From Pontibacter qinzhouensis (GTDB taxonomy: Bacteria; Bacteroidota; Bacteroidia; Cytophagales; Hymenobacteraceae), in NCBI RefSeq assembly GCF_008017455.1, contig NZ_VRTY01000022.1, positions 1 through 64,000 of the forward strand: a DNA stretch of 64,000 bases, given 5' to 3'. This document shows, in pieces, positions 43,345 through 52,296 of the stretch (the stretch's first letter is position 1; every line of letters starts with the position of its first letter). The notes beneath the pieces were generated by a model. The model made no database searches, was not told the DNA's origin, and saw only the letters and a list, made by a program, of their open reading frames with translations. Made by a program: the position numbers and the translations under genes.

Positions 43345-44850
43345 TTAGTTGGCATGCATGGCCTGGGAGGAGTAGCTGCTTATATCTATGCCCAGGCCCT
43401 GTGCAATTCCCAGTCCAAGACCAATGTCGGCACGGAAGAAGTGACAGAGCTGGCGGTTAATGATCTCCATTCGTTTCGGACCGTCTATGCCCTGCATGGC
43501 GGCTACAATGTTGCTTATCGTATTCTTTTTCTCTTCCGGAGAGAGCAGCCGGAACAGGTCACCAGGTTGGGTGTAGTGGTCGTTTTCGCCTTCGGCGTTG
43601 CGGTCGAACCAATCTGCGGTTACGTTGCCTAAGTTTTGCGCGGGCTCTTTGTAGGCTTCATCGGCTTTTATATGGTCGAAGCTGTTCGGGAAATAGTTTG
43701 GGTGGCTGCCGCCGTTGCCATCTACACGCATTTGTCCGTCGCGCTGGTAGTTGTTGGTAGCAAAGGGGCATCTGTTCACCGGAATCTGCTCGTAATTGGC
43801 ACCTAGCCTGTAGCGTTGCGCATCGGGGTAGGAGAGTATGCGGCCCTGCAGCATTTTATCTGGCGAAAACCCGATGCCATCTACAATATGCGCCGGAGCA
43901 AAGGCCGCCTGCTCTACATGGGCAAAATAGTTATCGGGTGTCTCGTTCAGTTCCAGCACGCCAACATCCAGCAGCGGAAAATCTTTTTGCGACCATACTT
44001 TTGTGAGGTCGAAAGGGTTCCACTTGTAGGTGGCAGCCTCCGCTTCTGTCATAATCTGCACCTTTACCGCCCACTTCGGAAAATCACCGCACTCAATGGC
44101 ATCGTAGAGGTCGCGCTGAGCCTGGTCTGGGTCAAGGCCTTTCATTTCGGTGGCGGCGGCATCGGTAAAATTCTGGATGCCTTGCATGGTCTTGAAATGG
44201 AACTTCACAAAATGGCGCTCATTCTCCTTGTTTATAAACGAAAACGTGTGGCTGCCGAAACCGTGCATGTGGCGGTAGGAGAGTGGCGTACCCCGGTCCG
44301 TCATCAGAATCAGGACCTGGTGCAGGCTTTCGGGGTTCAGCGACCAGAAATCCCACATCATAGTAGCGCTTTTGCGGTTGGTGTGCGGGTTGCGTTTCTG
44401 GGTATGAATAAAGTCCGGGAATTTTTTCGGGTCTTTTATAAAGAAAACAGGCGTATTATTCCCTACCAGGTCCCAATTGCCATCTTCGGTATAAAATTTC
44501 AGGGCAAAGCCACGTGGGTCGCGTTCGCTGTCGGCACTGCCTTTTTCGCCGCCTACCGTAGAGAAACGCAGAAAGACCCGGGTTTCTTTGCCTGGTTGGC
44601 TGAAAACTTTGGCGCGGGTGTAGCGGGTAATGTCGTGTGTAACGGTAAAAGTGCCGTAAGCGCCACTGCCTTTGGCATGCACCACACGCTCCGGTATGCG
44701 TTCGCGGTTAAAGTGCGCCAGCTTCTCGTGTAATATATAATCTTCCAGCAATACCGGCCCACGCGGTCCGGCTGTCAGGCTGTTCTCGTGCTCAAAGTAT
44801 GGTCTGCCGGAGGCAGTGGTCAGTCGGGTAGTTTTTTCTGTTTCGCTCAT
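43345..44850 (-). CDS. katA: Monofunctional heme catalase (clade 3, small subunit)
   Basis: 501 residues, the small-subunit catalase size. It converts hydrogen peroxide to water and oxygen in the cytoplasm. Distal heme residues His58 (RVVHAKGSGAYG) and Asn131 (VGNNTPVFF) are intact, and the proximal Tyr lies in RILSYPDAQRYRLG. The gene is monocistronic with its own Bacteroidota-type promoter. Peroxide regulation is likely, but no clear OxyR or PerR box was confirmed. Confidence 0.96.
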   Translation of the reverse strand: MSETEKTTRLTTASGRPYFEHENSLTAGPRGPVLLEDYILHEKLAHFNRERIPERVVHAKGSGAYGTFTVTHDITRYTRAKVFSQPGKETRVFLRFSTVGGEKGSADSERDPRGFALKFYTEDGNWDLVGNNTPVFFIKDPKKFPDFIHTQKRNPHTNRKSATMMWDFWSLNPESLHQVLILMTDRGTPLSYRHMHGFGSHTFSFINKENERHFVKFHFKTMQGIQNFTDAAATEMKGLDPDQAQRDLYDAIECGDFPKWAVKVQIMTEAEAATYKWNPFDLTKVWSQKDFPLLDVGVLELNETPDNYFAHVEQAAFAPAHIVDGIGFSPDKMLQGRILSYPDAQRYRLGANYEQIPVNRCPFATNNYQRDGQMRVDGNGGSHPNYFPNSFDHIKADEAYKEPAQNLGNVTADWFDRNAEGENDHYTQPGDLFRLLSPEEKKNTISNIVAAMQGIDGPKRMEIINRQLCHFFRADIGLGLGIAQGLGIDISSYSSQAMHAN

Positions 44851-44885
44851 GGCTATAGGTTGTGCTTTTAATCAGGTTGATGATT

Positions 44886-44917
44886 CAAAAGTATAGCTTC
44901 CTGAAATATAGATCAAA
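44886..44917 (-). promoter_or_regulatory. Bacteroidota-type promoter of katA
   Basis: On the minus strand: TTTG at 44917-44914, exactly 20 nt, then TACTTTTG at 44893-44886, a perfect TAnnTTTG. It is 36 bp before the catalase start. Confidence 0.75.
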
Positions 44918-45059
44918 TCAATTAAAATTATAAAAGTATAGTTTATTTCTATTTAAGCTTGTTCGGTCACTTTTATCTTTTTGGCAAAAGCTTTATGTTA
45001 GTTAATTACTTACAGGTGTTAGAAAAATTAGGCGAATTCAGGTAAAACCTATACCTTTA

Positions 45060-45073
45060 TGCAAACGTTTGCA
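45060..45073 (+). promoter_or_regulatory. LacI-type operator upstream of the uxu genes
   Basis: A perfect 14-bp palindrome, TGCAAACGTTTGCA, with the central CG typical of LacI/GalR operators. It directly follows TACCTTTA at 45052-45059, a near-consensus -7 element, so a bound repressor would cover the transcription start. No regulator gene is nearby. Confidence 0.65.
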
Positions 45074-45217
45074 GGTTATAGTGTTTTCTGTTTTGTCGTA
45101 ACAAGCAGAGCAGCTATAAATGCGAACCAGACAATACCTGGTTTACAGTTTGCGATGCCAGTGCCTGCTACCTTAACCTGATTATGCTTACCTAAACACC
45201 TTATTTTTGATAACTAT

Positions 45218-46039
45218 ATGGCTGGAACAGAATTATTTTCATTAAAAGATAAAGTTATTGTAATAACCGGAGCAACAGGCGTACTCGGCGAGGCATTCTG
45301 CATGGCGGTGGCCAAGGCCGGTGCGAAGGTGGCCGTGCTGGGCCGGAACAAGGAGCGGGCAGAGGAGCGGGTAGAAGCCATAGAGGCAGCAGGAGGAGAG
45401 GCCATAGCTGTTTTAGGCGATGTGCTGGATGAGCAGCAGATGCTGGATGCCCGTGAGCACATCCTGACCACCTGGGGCACCATAGATGGCCTGGTAAACG
45501 CGGCCGGAGGTAACATGCCGGGTGCCACAGTATCACCTAACCAGAACCTGTTTGACATTAATATAAATGATACCCGGCGCGCTGTTGACCTGAACCTGTT
45601 CGGCACCATTATTCCTACCAATGTATTCGGGCGTGTAATGGCCGACAAAGGACATGGGTCTATTGTTAATATATCGTCGTTGGCGGCGCAACGGCCGCTG
45701 ACACGGGTAATGGGCTATACCCTGGCTAAGTCGGCTGTGGAGGGTTATACCAAGTGGATGGCCGTAGAAATGGGGCTGCGCTATGGTGGAGGCATACGCG
45801 TAAATGCTATTGCGCCCGGAGTGTTTCTTACCGAACAAAACCACAGCCTGCTCATGAACGATGACGAAAGCTTTACCGAGAGGGCAGAGCAGTTTATCGC
45901 CAACACCCCGTTCAGGCGTTTCGGCGTGCCCGATGAGCTGGCCGGTACCCTCATTTACCTCCTGAGCGATGCCTCCGGCTTTGTAACCGGCGAAACCATA
46001 CTCGTAGATGGTGGCTTTAACGCCTACAGTGGCGTGTAA
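45218..46039 (+). CDS. SDR-family D-mannonate oxidoreductase (fructuronate reductase)
   Basis: 273 residues, short-chain dehydrogenase fold: the NAD loop GATGVLGE near residue 18, NAAGG, catalytic Ser in NISSLAAQ and YTLAK with Tyr and Lys. The insertion PNQNLFDININDTRRAVDLNLFG is typical of the SDR type that replaces classical UxuB in many Bacteroidota. It interconverts D-fructuronate and D-mannonate in glucuronate breakdown. The following uxuA strongly supports this assignment. Confidence 0.82.
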   Translation: MAGTELFSLKDKVIVITGATGVLGEAFCMAVAKAGAKVAVLGRNKERAEERVEAIEAAGGEAIAVLGDVLDEQQMLDAREHILTTWGTIDGLVNAAGGNMPGATVSPNQNLFDININDTRRAVDLNLFGTIIPTNVFGRVMADKGHGSIVNISSLAAQRPLTRVMGYTLAKSAVEGYTKWMAVEMGLRYGGGIRVNAIAPGVFLTEQNHSLLMNDDESFTERAEQFIANTPFRRFGVPDELAGTLIYLLSDASGFVTGETILVDGGFNAYSGV

Positions 46040-46048
46040 AAAGATGTT

Positions 46049-46105
46049 GCCCTTGACACTAAATTGCTCTAAATGCTTTTGAAGGCCAATTCTATTAGAA
46101 TAATT
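46049..46105 (-). repeat. 57-bp interspersed repeat, copy 14
   Basis: GCCCTTGAC at the left, CTTTTGAAGGCC core, TATTAGAATAATT at the right. It starts 9 bp after the SDR stop codon with the CCAAGGG end facing the gene. Confidence 0.78.
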
Positions 46106-46312
46106 CGATTGCAGGTTGTTGCTTGATGATTGTTAAATTGTTGATGTGGAAAAGTTCTGAATGAGTGATTAAGTGGATGAGAGAGTATAAATCTCTTATC
46201 TCTATTTTAGATATCTATATGCCAACATCTGGCATCTAATAACTTCAATGAGCTGAGCATGTAGTGAGCAGGCGAAGCTGAAATAGTGATTCAACCCAAA
46301 AACATAAAATAT

Positions 46313-47485
46313 ATGTCGTTATTACAAAGCTGGAGATGGTACGGGCCAAACGACCCGGTTTCTTTGCAGGATATTAAGCAGGCAGGAGCTACTGGTATTG
46401 TAACTGCCCTGCACCACATCCCGAACGGACAGGTGTGGACGGTAGCGGAAATACAAAAGCGGAAAGAGGCTATTGAGCAGGAAGGCCTTATCTGGAGCGT
46501 AGTAGAGAGTGTGCCAGTGCATGAGTCTATTAAAACTCAGAAAGCAGGTTTTGAAACCTACATCGAGCACTACAAGCAATCTATACGGAACCTGGCAGCA
46601 TGCGGCATCCGCATTGTAACCTACAATTTTATGCCCGTGCTCGACTGGACCCGCACCGACCTGAGCTACACCGTAGAAGATGGATCCAAGGCGCTTCGGT
46701 TCGAGAAAGCTGCTTTTGTTGCCTTCGATGTGCTGATGCTGCAACGAAAGGGAGCCGAAAAGGATTATACGCAGCAGGAACTCGAGAAGGCCCAGCAACG
46801 CTTTAACAGCATGAGCGACGAAGAAAAGCTGTTGCTGCAGCGCAACATCATCGCAGGTTTGCCAGGCAGCGAAGAAAGTTTTACGCTGGAGCAGTTCCAG
46901 CAGGCATTAGATACTTACAAAGGCATAGATGCCGCCAGGCTTCGCCAGCACCTGATCTATTTCCTGCAGCAGGTGGTGCCGATAGCCGACGAGGCAGGTG
47001 TGCAACTGGTCATTCACCCCGACGACCCACCGTACGCTATCCTGGGGCTGCCGCGCGTGGTTAGCACTGCCGCCGACGTAGAGGCTCTGGTAGAAGCGGT
47101 TCCCTCGCTCAACAACGGCCTTTGTTTCTGCACCGGCTCCTTTGGTGTGCGTGCCGACAACGACCTGCCAGCCATTGTGCGGCAGTTCGGCGACAGAATA
47201 AACTTTATTCACCTGCGCAGCACCCAGCGCGACGAAGATGGTAATTTTTATGAAGCCAACCACCTGGAAGGCGACGTAGATATGTTTGCCGTAATGAAAG
47301 AGCTGGTACTACTGCAGCAACAGCGCAATATCAGCATACCGATGCGCCCCGACCATGGCCACCAGATGCTCGACGACCTGCACAAAAAGACCAACCCCGG
47401 CTACTCTGCTATTGGCAGGCTGCGCGGACTGGCAGAATTGCGCGGCCTCGAAATGGGTATTGAACGGTCTTTAGCCAAAGCCTAG
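46313..47485 (+). CDS. uxuA: Mannonate dehydratase
   Basis: 390 residues from the ATG at 46313, which gives the family's normal N-terminus ([15 protein letters not shown]); an upstream GTG extension is unlikely. It removes water from D-mannonate to give 2-keto-3-deoxygluconate. Features: [35 protein letters not shown] and MRPDHGHQM (metal-binding His/Asp). It follows the SDR gene by 273 bp that include a 57-bp repeat. The two steps are consecutive in glucuronate catabolism. Confidence 0.95.
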   Translation: MSLLQSWRWYGPNDPVSLQDIKQAGATGIVTALHHIPNGQVWTVAEIQKRKEAIEQEGLIWSVVESVPVHESIKTQKAGFETYIEHYKQSIRNLAACGIRIVTYNFMPVLDWTRTDLSYTVEDGSKALRFEKAAFVAFDVLMLQRKGAEKDYTQQELEKAQQRFNSMSDEEKLLLQRNIIAGLPGSEESFTLEQFQQALDTYKGIDAARLRQHLIYFLQQVVPIADEAGVQLVIHPDDPPYAILGLPRVVSTAADVEALVEAVPSLNNGLCFCTGSFGVRADNDLPAIVRQFGDRINFIHLRSTQRDEDGNFYEANHLEGDVDMFAVMKELVLLQQQRNISIPMRPDHGHQMLDDLHKKTNPGYSAIGRLRGLAELRGLEMGIERSLAKA

Positions 47486-47497
47486 TGCTTCGCCATA

Positions 47498-47615
47498 TTA
47501 AAAATTATGATGGCGCGAGCGTCCTTGCTCTTGACGATTATTCCGCGGCCTCTGGCCGCTTTGAAGCTCTTTTACAGGGGCACATAATTCAAAAAATAAA
47601 TTGGAGGAGCACTAA
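47498..47615 (+). repeat. Interspersed repeat family C, copy 2
   Basis: Near-match in inverse orientation to 38600-38722, sharing ACGATTATTCCGCGGCCTCT and TTTGAAGCTCTTTTA. It lies 13 bp after uxuA. Confidence 0.65.
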
Positions 47616-47649
47616 ATTATAGAAATTAGAAATTACACTGAAGTTGCAC

Positions 47650-47704
47650 TTGCTGGTTTCTCGTTAAGATTTACCTGTCTTAGCTGTGAAACCAGCAACT
47701 TTTT
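47650..47704 (+). terminator. Probable terminator of the uxu operon
   Basis: TTGCTGGTTTC at 47650-47660 pairs exactly with GAAACCAGCAA at 47688-47698, and a T run follows. The loop is long (27 nt). Confidence 0.6.
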
Positions 47705-47781
47705 TGAGCAGAGCCTACAGGGGCTTCTTTATTAGCGTTCCTGAATTTCTACTATCAACTTTAGTTCTGGAGAACCAGTCT

Positions 47782-47838
47782 GATTATTTAAATGAAAATG
47801 GCCTTCAGAAGGTTTTTCATTGTTTTTGATCCAAGGGT
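47782..47838 (+). repeat. 57-bp interspersed repeat, copy 15
   Basis: GATTATTTAAATGAAA, GGCCTTCAGAAGG, T run, CCAAGGGT. It sits 87 bp upstream of the small lipoprotein gene. Confidence 0.75.
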
Positions 47839-47924
47839 TATAGATGCAAAAGCTACTATGCAACCACCAGGTTATACTGTGGGTCTTACAGGAAAAGAGC
47901 ATCATGTTATATTATTATTCGCCA

Positions 47925-48239
47925 ATGAAAAAGCTTTTTCTAACCTTAGCTCCTTTTCTGTTGCTCTCCTGTAAAAACACTGATGCAGATGATGCTGCAC
48001 CGATTATGGGCTGCTTTTCTGATGAAGTAATAGAGGAGGTGCGTCAGGTGGAAGGGCATGTTGAAATAGTGGGGAATACCTATGTGATCGAAACAGAAAG
48101 TAGGCGCTATTATCCTTGCGACTTCCCTTCAACTTTAACTATTCAGGGTAAACAAGTTGTTTTCGATGCGAGTCTTTTTGCGATACCACCACACTTCCGC
48201 CTGGTTGGGCAACCAATCCGTATCACCAGAATATATTAA
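47925..48239 (+). CDS. Small lipoprotein, function unknown
   Basis: 104 residues from the ATG at 47925 (MKKLFLTLAPFLLLSC), a type II signal with Cys16. A longer upstream frame would cross a 57-bp repeat. The mature part holds Cys in MGCFSDEV and YYPCDFP, then a beta-rich end. The size and the ending QVVFDASLFAIPP...VGQPIRITRI suggest a small secreted beta protein. No family was recognised. The DNA after it (48240-48791) shows no gene and becomes very AT-rich toward pntAA. Confidence 0.65.
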   Translation: MKKLFLTLAPFLLLSCKNTDADDAAPIMGCFSDEVIEEVRQVEGHVEIVGNTYVIETESRRYYPCDFPSTLTIQGKQVVFDASLFAIPPHFRLVGQPIRITRIY

Positions 48240-48791
48240 ATACAACCATCCTTCAGCTATGCCTTCTGTACTGCGGCTGCAGATGACAACCCAATTTACC
48301 GGGCTTTACTGTACTGTTTTTACAAGTGAGAAAAGTCGCGCATCGTGTGGCGTGCCACATGTGTCGTTTTTCTATAAGAGATGCAAATTCGAGATCTGAA
48401 GAGGTAAGACGCAAGCCAAGCTATTGGAGATAACAACTATTAGCTGAAAAAACAGTGCCTTCCTCCAACAATCAAAATCTTCCGCAACTGCCTCTGCTGT
48501 CGCAAACTAGCACTTGTTCAAAGGCAGTTTTAACAGATTAGCCCCAATTATAGCCTGTTTTTACTATATTTTGCAAAAAATATGGTGGTAGGGTTTTTAT
48601 ATTGATAATTTCTTTCTAATTTTTGCCACTTTTTACAAATTTTCAAAAGGTATTGCAAAAATGATGAATATCATGAAAGCTACCCTTAGTTAATGTTTTA
48701 TTTGATCCCGACCCTGTCTAATTTAATGGAGAAACTGCTCTGGTAGTAACTGAATAATTTAAATTACTGATGACATTTTAAAAATTTAGCC

Positions 48792-49925
48792 TTGAAATTA
48801 GCCATTCTTAAAGAGAGCAAAGTACCTGAAAGGAGAGTCGCTCTCACCCCAGATGTGGTAAAGTCGCTTAGCAAAGCTGGTTTTACCTGTGGCATTGAAA
48901 GCGGAGCCGGTGTAGAATCTGGTTTTTACGACAATGTATACGAAGATGCCGGTGCCATTATATTTCCGGATAAAACGCCCATGCTGCAAGACGCAGACGT
49001 GCTGCTGAAGGTAAACGCCCCCACACCAGAGGAGCTGCAACTGATGCGCGACGGAAGCGCCTTTATTTCTTTTCTGTATGCGTACACGGTGCCGGAGTTA
49101 CTGAGTATTTGTGTGCAGAAGAAAATTTCAGCCTTTGCCATGGATGCCGTGCCACGCATTTCGCGTGCCCAGAAAATGGATGCCCTCAGCTCGCAGGCCA
49201 ACCTCGGTGGCTATAAAGCCGTGCTGCTCGGAGCAAACGCCCTGGGCAAGATTTTCCCGCTCATGATGACAGCCGCTGGTACCATCACACCTGCCCGTGT
49301 ACTCATTTTTGGTGCTGGTGTGGCTGGCCTGCAGGCCATTGCCACGGCCAAGCGCCTTGGTGCTGTGGTAGAGGTAACCGATGTTCGTCCCGAAACAAAG
49401 GAGCAGGTTGAGTCGCTGGGAGGCCGTTTTCTGGAGGTGCAGGCCGAAGGTGTGCAAACAGAAGGAGGCTACGCCAAAGAAGTATCGGCAGAATATCTTC
49501 AGAAACAGAAGCAACTCATTACCAAACACATTGCCGATGCGGATATTGTTATTACCACCGCCCTTGTAATTGGTAAAAAAGCACCGGTGCTGGTAACGGC
49601 GCAGATGGTGGAGAGCATGAAACCAGGCTCTGTGATTGTGGATATGGCCGTTGAGTCGGGTGGTAACTGCGAGCTCAGCGAGTTCAACAGAACAGTTGTG
49701 AAACATGGCGTTACTATTATCGGAGAGTCTAACCTGCCGGCGATGGTACCTGTTAATGCCTCTGAGTTATACGCTAAAAATGCCAGCACGCTGTTGCTGC
49801 ACCTGGCCAACAAAGATGGCTTTAAATGGGAGCTTGAAGAAGAAGTGACCAAAGGATCGCTTATCACTCACCAGGGAGAGCTGGTACATCAATTCACGAA
49901 AGAAATTTTAGCTAAAAAAGTATGA
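48792..49925 (+). CDS. pntAA: NAD(P) transhydrogenase subunit alpha, soluble part (PntAA)
   Basis: 377 residues, the NAD-binding dI component. The start appears to be TTG, since MKLAILKESKVPERRVALTP is the natural N-terminus and no in-frame ATG is near. Features: RVALTPD, GAGVAGLQAIATAKRLGAVVEVTDVRP (Rossmann fold) and SVIVDMAVESGGNCE. It overlaps the next start in an ATGA junction. With PntAB and PntB it forms the proton-translocating enzyme that makes NADPH from NADH, useful for an organism with reductive nitrate assimilation. Confidence 0.94.
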   Translation: MKLAILKESKVPERRVALTPDVVKSLSKAGFTCGIESGAGVESGFYDNVYEDAGAIIFPDKTPMLQDADVLLKVNAPTPEELQLMRDGSAFISFLYAYTVPELLSICVQKKISAFAMDAVPRISRAQKMDALSSQANLGGYKAVLLGANALGKIFPLMMTAAGTITPARVLIFGAGVAGLQAIATAKRLGAVVEVTDVRPETKEQVESLGGRFLEVQAEGVQTEGGYAKEVSAEYLQKQKQLITKHIADADIVITTALVIGKKAPVLVTAQMVESMKPGSVIVDMAVESGGNCELSEFNRTVVKHGVTIIGESNLPAMVPVNASELYAKNASTLLLHLANKDGFKWELEEEVTKGSLITHQGELVHQFTKEILAKKV

Positions 49926-50212
49926 ATGCAGAAACGCTATTAGTATTGCTCTACGTGCTGGTGCTGGCCAGTTTCGTAGGCTTCGAACTTATCTCTAAAG
50001 TTCCTCCAACTTTGCATACTCCGCTTATGTCGGGTTCGAATGCTATTTCGGGTATTACCATTGTAGGTGCCATTGTGGCTGCCGGTCCGCAGGACTGGTC
50101 GATGAGCAAAGGCCTGGGCATTGTGGCTTTGCTGCTGGCAACGCTCAATGTGGTTGGTGGCTACGTTGTAACCGACCGTATGCTCCAGATGTTCAAGAAA
50201 AAGAAAAAATAA
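49922..50212 (+). CDS. pntAB: NAD(P) transhydrogenase subunit alpha, membrane part (PntAB)
   Basis: 96 residues with three hydrophobic segments, corresponding to the C-terminal membrane half of Escherichia coli PntA. FVGFELISKVPPTLHTPLMSGSNAISGITIVGAI is the family signature. A split alpha subunit is common in this phylum. It starts within the pntAA stop, and pntB begins 3 bp after its end. Confidence 0.93.
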   Translation: MNAETLLVLLYVLVLASFVGFELISKVPPTLHTPLMSGSNAISGITIVGAIVAAGPQDWSMSKGLGIVALLLATLNVVGGYVVTDRMLQMFKKKKK

Positions 50213-50215
50213 GGC

Positions 50216-51622
50216 ATGTTAGAGAAAGATTTACTTATACGAATTGCCTATCTAGTAGCATCTGTACTATTTATAATAGGTATTAAAATGCTTGGCAAAA
50301 CATCTACAGCGCGTCAGGGCAACAGCCTGTCTGCGGTAGCCATGCTTATTGCCATTCTGGCAACGCTCCTCGATAGCCAGGTGCTTAGCCTGACCGAGAT
50401 TTTTGTGACCATTCTGATTGGTTCTGCTATTGGCGCTGTGATTGCACGCCGCGTAGAGATGACCTCTATGCCGGAAATGGTGGCTATTTTCAATGGCTTT
50501 GGTGGTGCGGCCTCTGTGCTGGTTGCTGCTTCGGCTTACTGGGCTCTTGCTCATACCGCTGGAGTTAGTATGGATGCGGTTGTGTCTGTAACTGTTGTGA
50601 TCAGTATCATCATTGGTGCTGTAACGCTTACTGGTTCATTGGTTGCCTTCGGCAAACTGAAAGGCATTATTAACGGACGCTCGGTGACCTTTGGTGGCCA
50701 GCACGCATTAAATGCTATTTTGTTTCTATCGACCATTGCGTTGTCGGTAATGGTGGTACTAGAGCCTAACGAGGAAATTTACATGCTCGGCGTTATTGTT
50801 ATTGCGCTGCTGCTGGGTATTCTGACAGTTATTCCGATTGGCGGTGCCGATATGCCGGTGGTTATATCATTGCTGAACTCCTATTCTGGTATTGCGGCCG
50901 CTGCTACAGGTTTCGTACTCAACAACCAGGTGCTGATTATTGCAGGTGCATTGGTAGGTGCTTCCGGCATCATCCTGACGCAGATCATGTGTAAGGCCAT
51001 GAACCGCTCGCTCACTAACGTATTGCTCGGTGGTTTCGGGCAGACAAAAGCCGGTGCTACCTCTGAGAGCGGCGAAGAAATAGTAGTGAAAGAAGTAGGC
51101 GTGGAAGAAACGGCAATGCTCTTCGATTCTGCTTCGTCCGTAATTATTGTGCCGGGTTATGGTATGGCCGTGGCGCAGGCGCAGCACGTGGTACGCGAAC
51201 TCACCGACCTGCTCGAGAAGAGAGGTACTTCAGTTAAGTTTGCCATTCATCCGGTGGCCGGTCGTATGCCGGGCCACATGAACGTACTGCTGGCCGAGGC
51301 CAATATTCCGTACGACAAACTGGTGGAGATGGACCACATTAACGATGAGTTTGCCAACACTGACATTGCGCTTATTATTGGCGCGAACGACGTGGTAAAC
51401 CCTGCAGCACGTACGAACCCGGGTAGTCCTATTTTCGGGATGCCGGTACTGAACGCCGACAAAGCCAGGACCGTAATTGTGTGCAAGCGAAGCATGAATG
51501 CCGGTTATGCCGGTATCGAGAACGAGTTATTCGGCTACCCGAATTGCCTGATGCTATTTGGTGATGCGAAATCTTCTATGGCAAAAGTGGTAAGCGAGCT
51601 AAAAGAATCGGTTACGGCTTAA
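50216..51622 (+). CDS. pntB: NAD(P) transhydrogenase subunit beta (PntB)
   Basis: 468 residues. The N-terminal half has about nine membrane segments, including MTSMPEMVAIFNGFGG. The C-terminal dIII binds NADP, with VPGYGMAVAQAQHVV, FAIHPVAGRMPGHMNVLLAEA and GANDVVNPAA. This completes the three-gene pnt operon. A terminator lies 145 bp downstream. Confidence 0.96.
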   Translation: MLEKDLLIRIAYLVASVLFIIGIKMLGKTSTARQGNSLSAVAMLIAILATLLDSQVLSLTEIFVTILIGSAIGAVIARRVEMTSMPEMVAIFNGFGGAASVLVAASAYWALAHTAGVSMDAVVSVTVVISIIIGAVTLTGSLVAFGKLKGIINGRSVTFGGQHALNAILFLSTIALSVMVVLEPNEEIYMLGVIVIALLLGILTVIPIGGADMPVVISLLNSYSGIAAAATGFVLNNQVLIIAGALVGASGIILTQIMCKAMNRSLTNVLLGGFGQTKAGATSESGEEIVVKEVGVEETAMLFDSASSVIIVPGYGMAVAQAQHVVRELTDLLEKRGTSVKFAIHPVAGRMPGHMNVLLAEANIPYDKLVEMDHINDEFANTDIALIIGANDVVNPAARTNPGSPIFGMPVLNADKARTVIVCKRSMNAGYAGIENELFGYPNCLMLFGDAKSSMAKVVSELKESVTA

Positions 51623-51766
51623 GGAGCTTCGCCAAATTCAGAATCAGAAATATTGAAAAATCTGCTTTAATGGCCCTTACAGAAGTATTTCCATCAGTTT
51701 TTCATGTGGAAGTTGCTGATTTGTTTTGGCAGCTATACTAAGTACAGCAGCTTACCTTTAATTTAT

Positions 51767-51809
51767 AGCGGGAGCACTACCGGGTTCAGGTATTGCTCCC
51801 GCTTTTTTA
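51767..51809 (+). terminator. Terminator of the pnt operon
   Basis: AGCGGGAGCA and TGCTCCCGCT form a 10-bp stem followed by a six-T run. Confidence 0.82.
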
Positions 51810-51810
51810 T

Positions 51811-51848
51811 GACCTCACAGCGTCTACAAGACCTGTGAGCGTGTCATG
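51811..51848. repeat. CTCACAG hairpin repeat, copy 2
   Basis: Arms CTCACAG and CTGTGAG with inner CGTCT/AGAC pairing. It resembles the hairpins at 7544 and 56469. Confidence 0.5.
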
Positions 51849-51908
51849 GATAGCAGCTAATAATGAATTATTTGAATTGTTTTGCTAGGTTGCTTGCGCC
51901 TTCGGCTA

Positions 51909-51946
51909 AATTATTCAAATGAAATTGGCCATTCGAAGGCAAAAAA
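51909..51946 (+). repeat. 57-bp interspersed repeat, copy 16 (partial)
   Basis: AATTATTCAAATGAAA, GGCCATTCGAAGGC. The CCAAGGGT end is replaced by a TAGAT-rich tract (51946-51990). Confidence 0.65.
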
Positions 51947-52081
51947 GATATTAGATGCTAGATTATAGATGTTAGACCTTTAATTAGTTAAAAAGTGAAG
52001 AGTTAAGAGTTTTCATTCACTCATCTTCAAATCTCCAGAACAACCATCCAGCCATTTAACAATTTACAATCAGCAGCCAGT

Positions 52082-52120
52082 AATTATTCAAATGAAAAGT
52101 GCCTTCCTGAGACTTTGCTG
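52082..52120 (+). repeat. 57-bp interspersed repeat, copy 17 (partial)
   Basis: AATTATTCAAATGAAA, GCCTTCCTGAGAC. The CCAAGGGT end is missing. With copy 16 it makes up much of the gap 51849-52170. Confidence 0.6.
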
Positions 52121-52173
52121 CTTCTGGTTCATCTATCCAGTTATCACCCTGGAAAATAGATTTTCTCACATAA

Positions 52174-52204
52174 TTGATAATTATCACTTTACCCCATACC
52201 TTTG
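52174..52204 (+). promoter_or_regulatory. Promoter with embedded palindromic operator, metal-uptake cluster
   Basis: TTG at 52174-52176, a 20-nt spacer, then a perfect TACCTTTG at 52197-52204. The 12-bp palindrome TGATAATTATCA (52175-52186) overlaps the upstream element, the expected place for a repressor. It resembles half-sites of Fur-type boxes, but the exact regulator is not determined. Confidence 0.65.
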
Positions 52205-52296
52205 ATCATTCTTGATCTATAAGAGTAGACGCAATTTGGGAATATGGATATCAGTAATAAAAATTCTTTGTATTCGGTATTCCTGACGTAAAATAC

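Noticed and set aside
44900-44945. PerR or OxyR box upstream of katA
   Set aside because: AT-rich stretches such as TTAAAATTATAAAA only loosely resemble the PerR consensus; not enough to call.
52175-52186. Definite Fur box
   Set aside because: The 12-bp palindrome TGATAATTATCA is shorter than the 15-19 bp Fur consensus, so it is reported only as an operator candidate.
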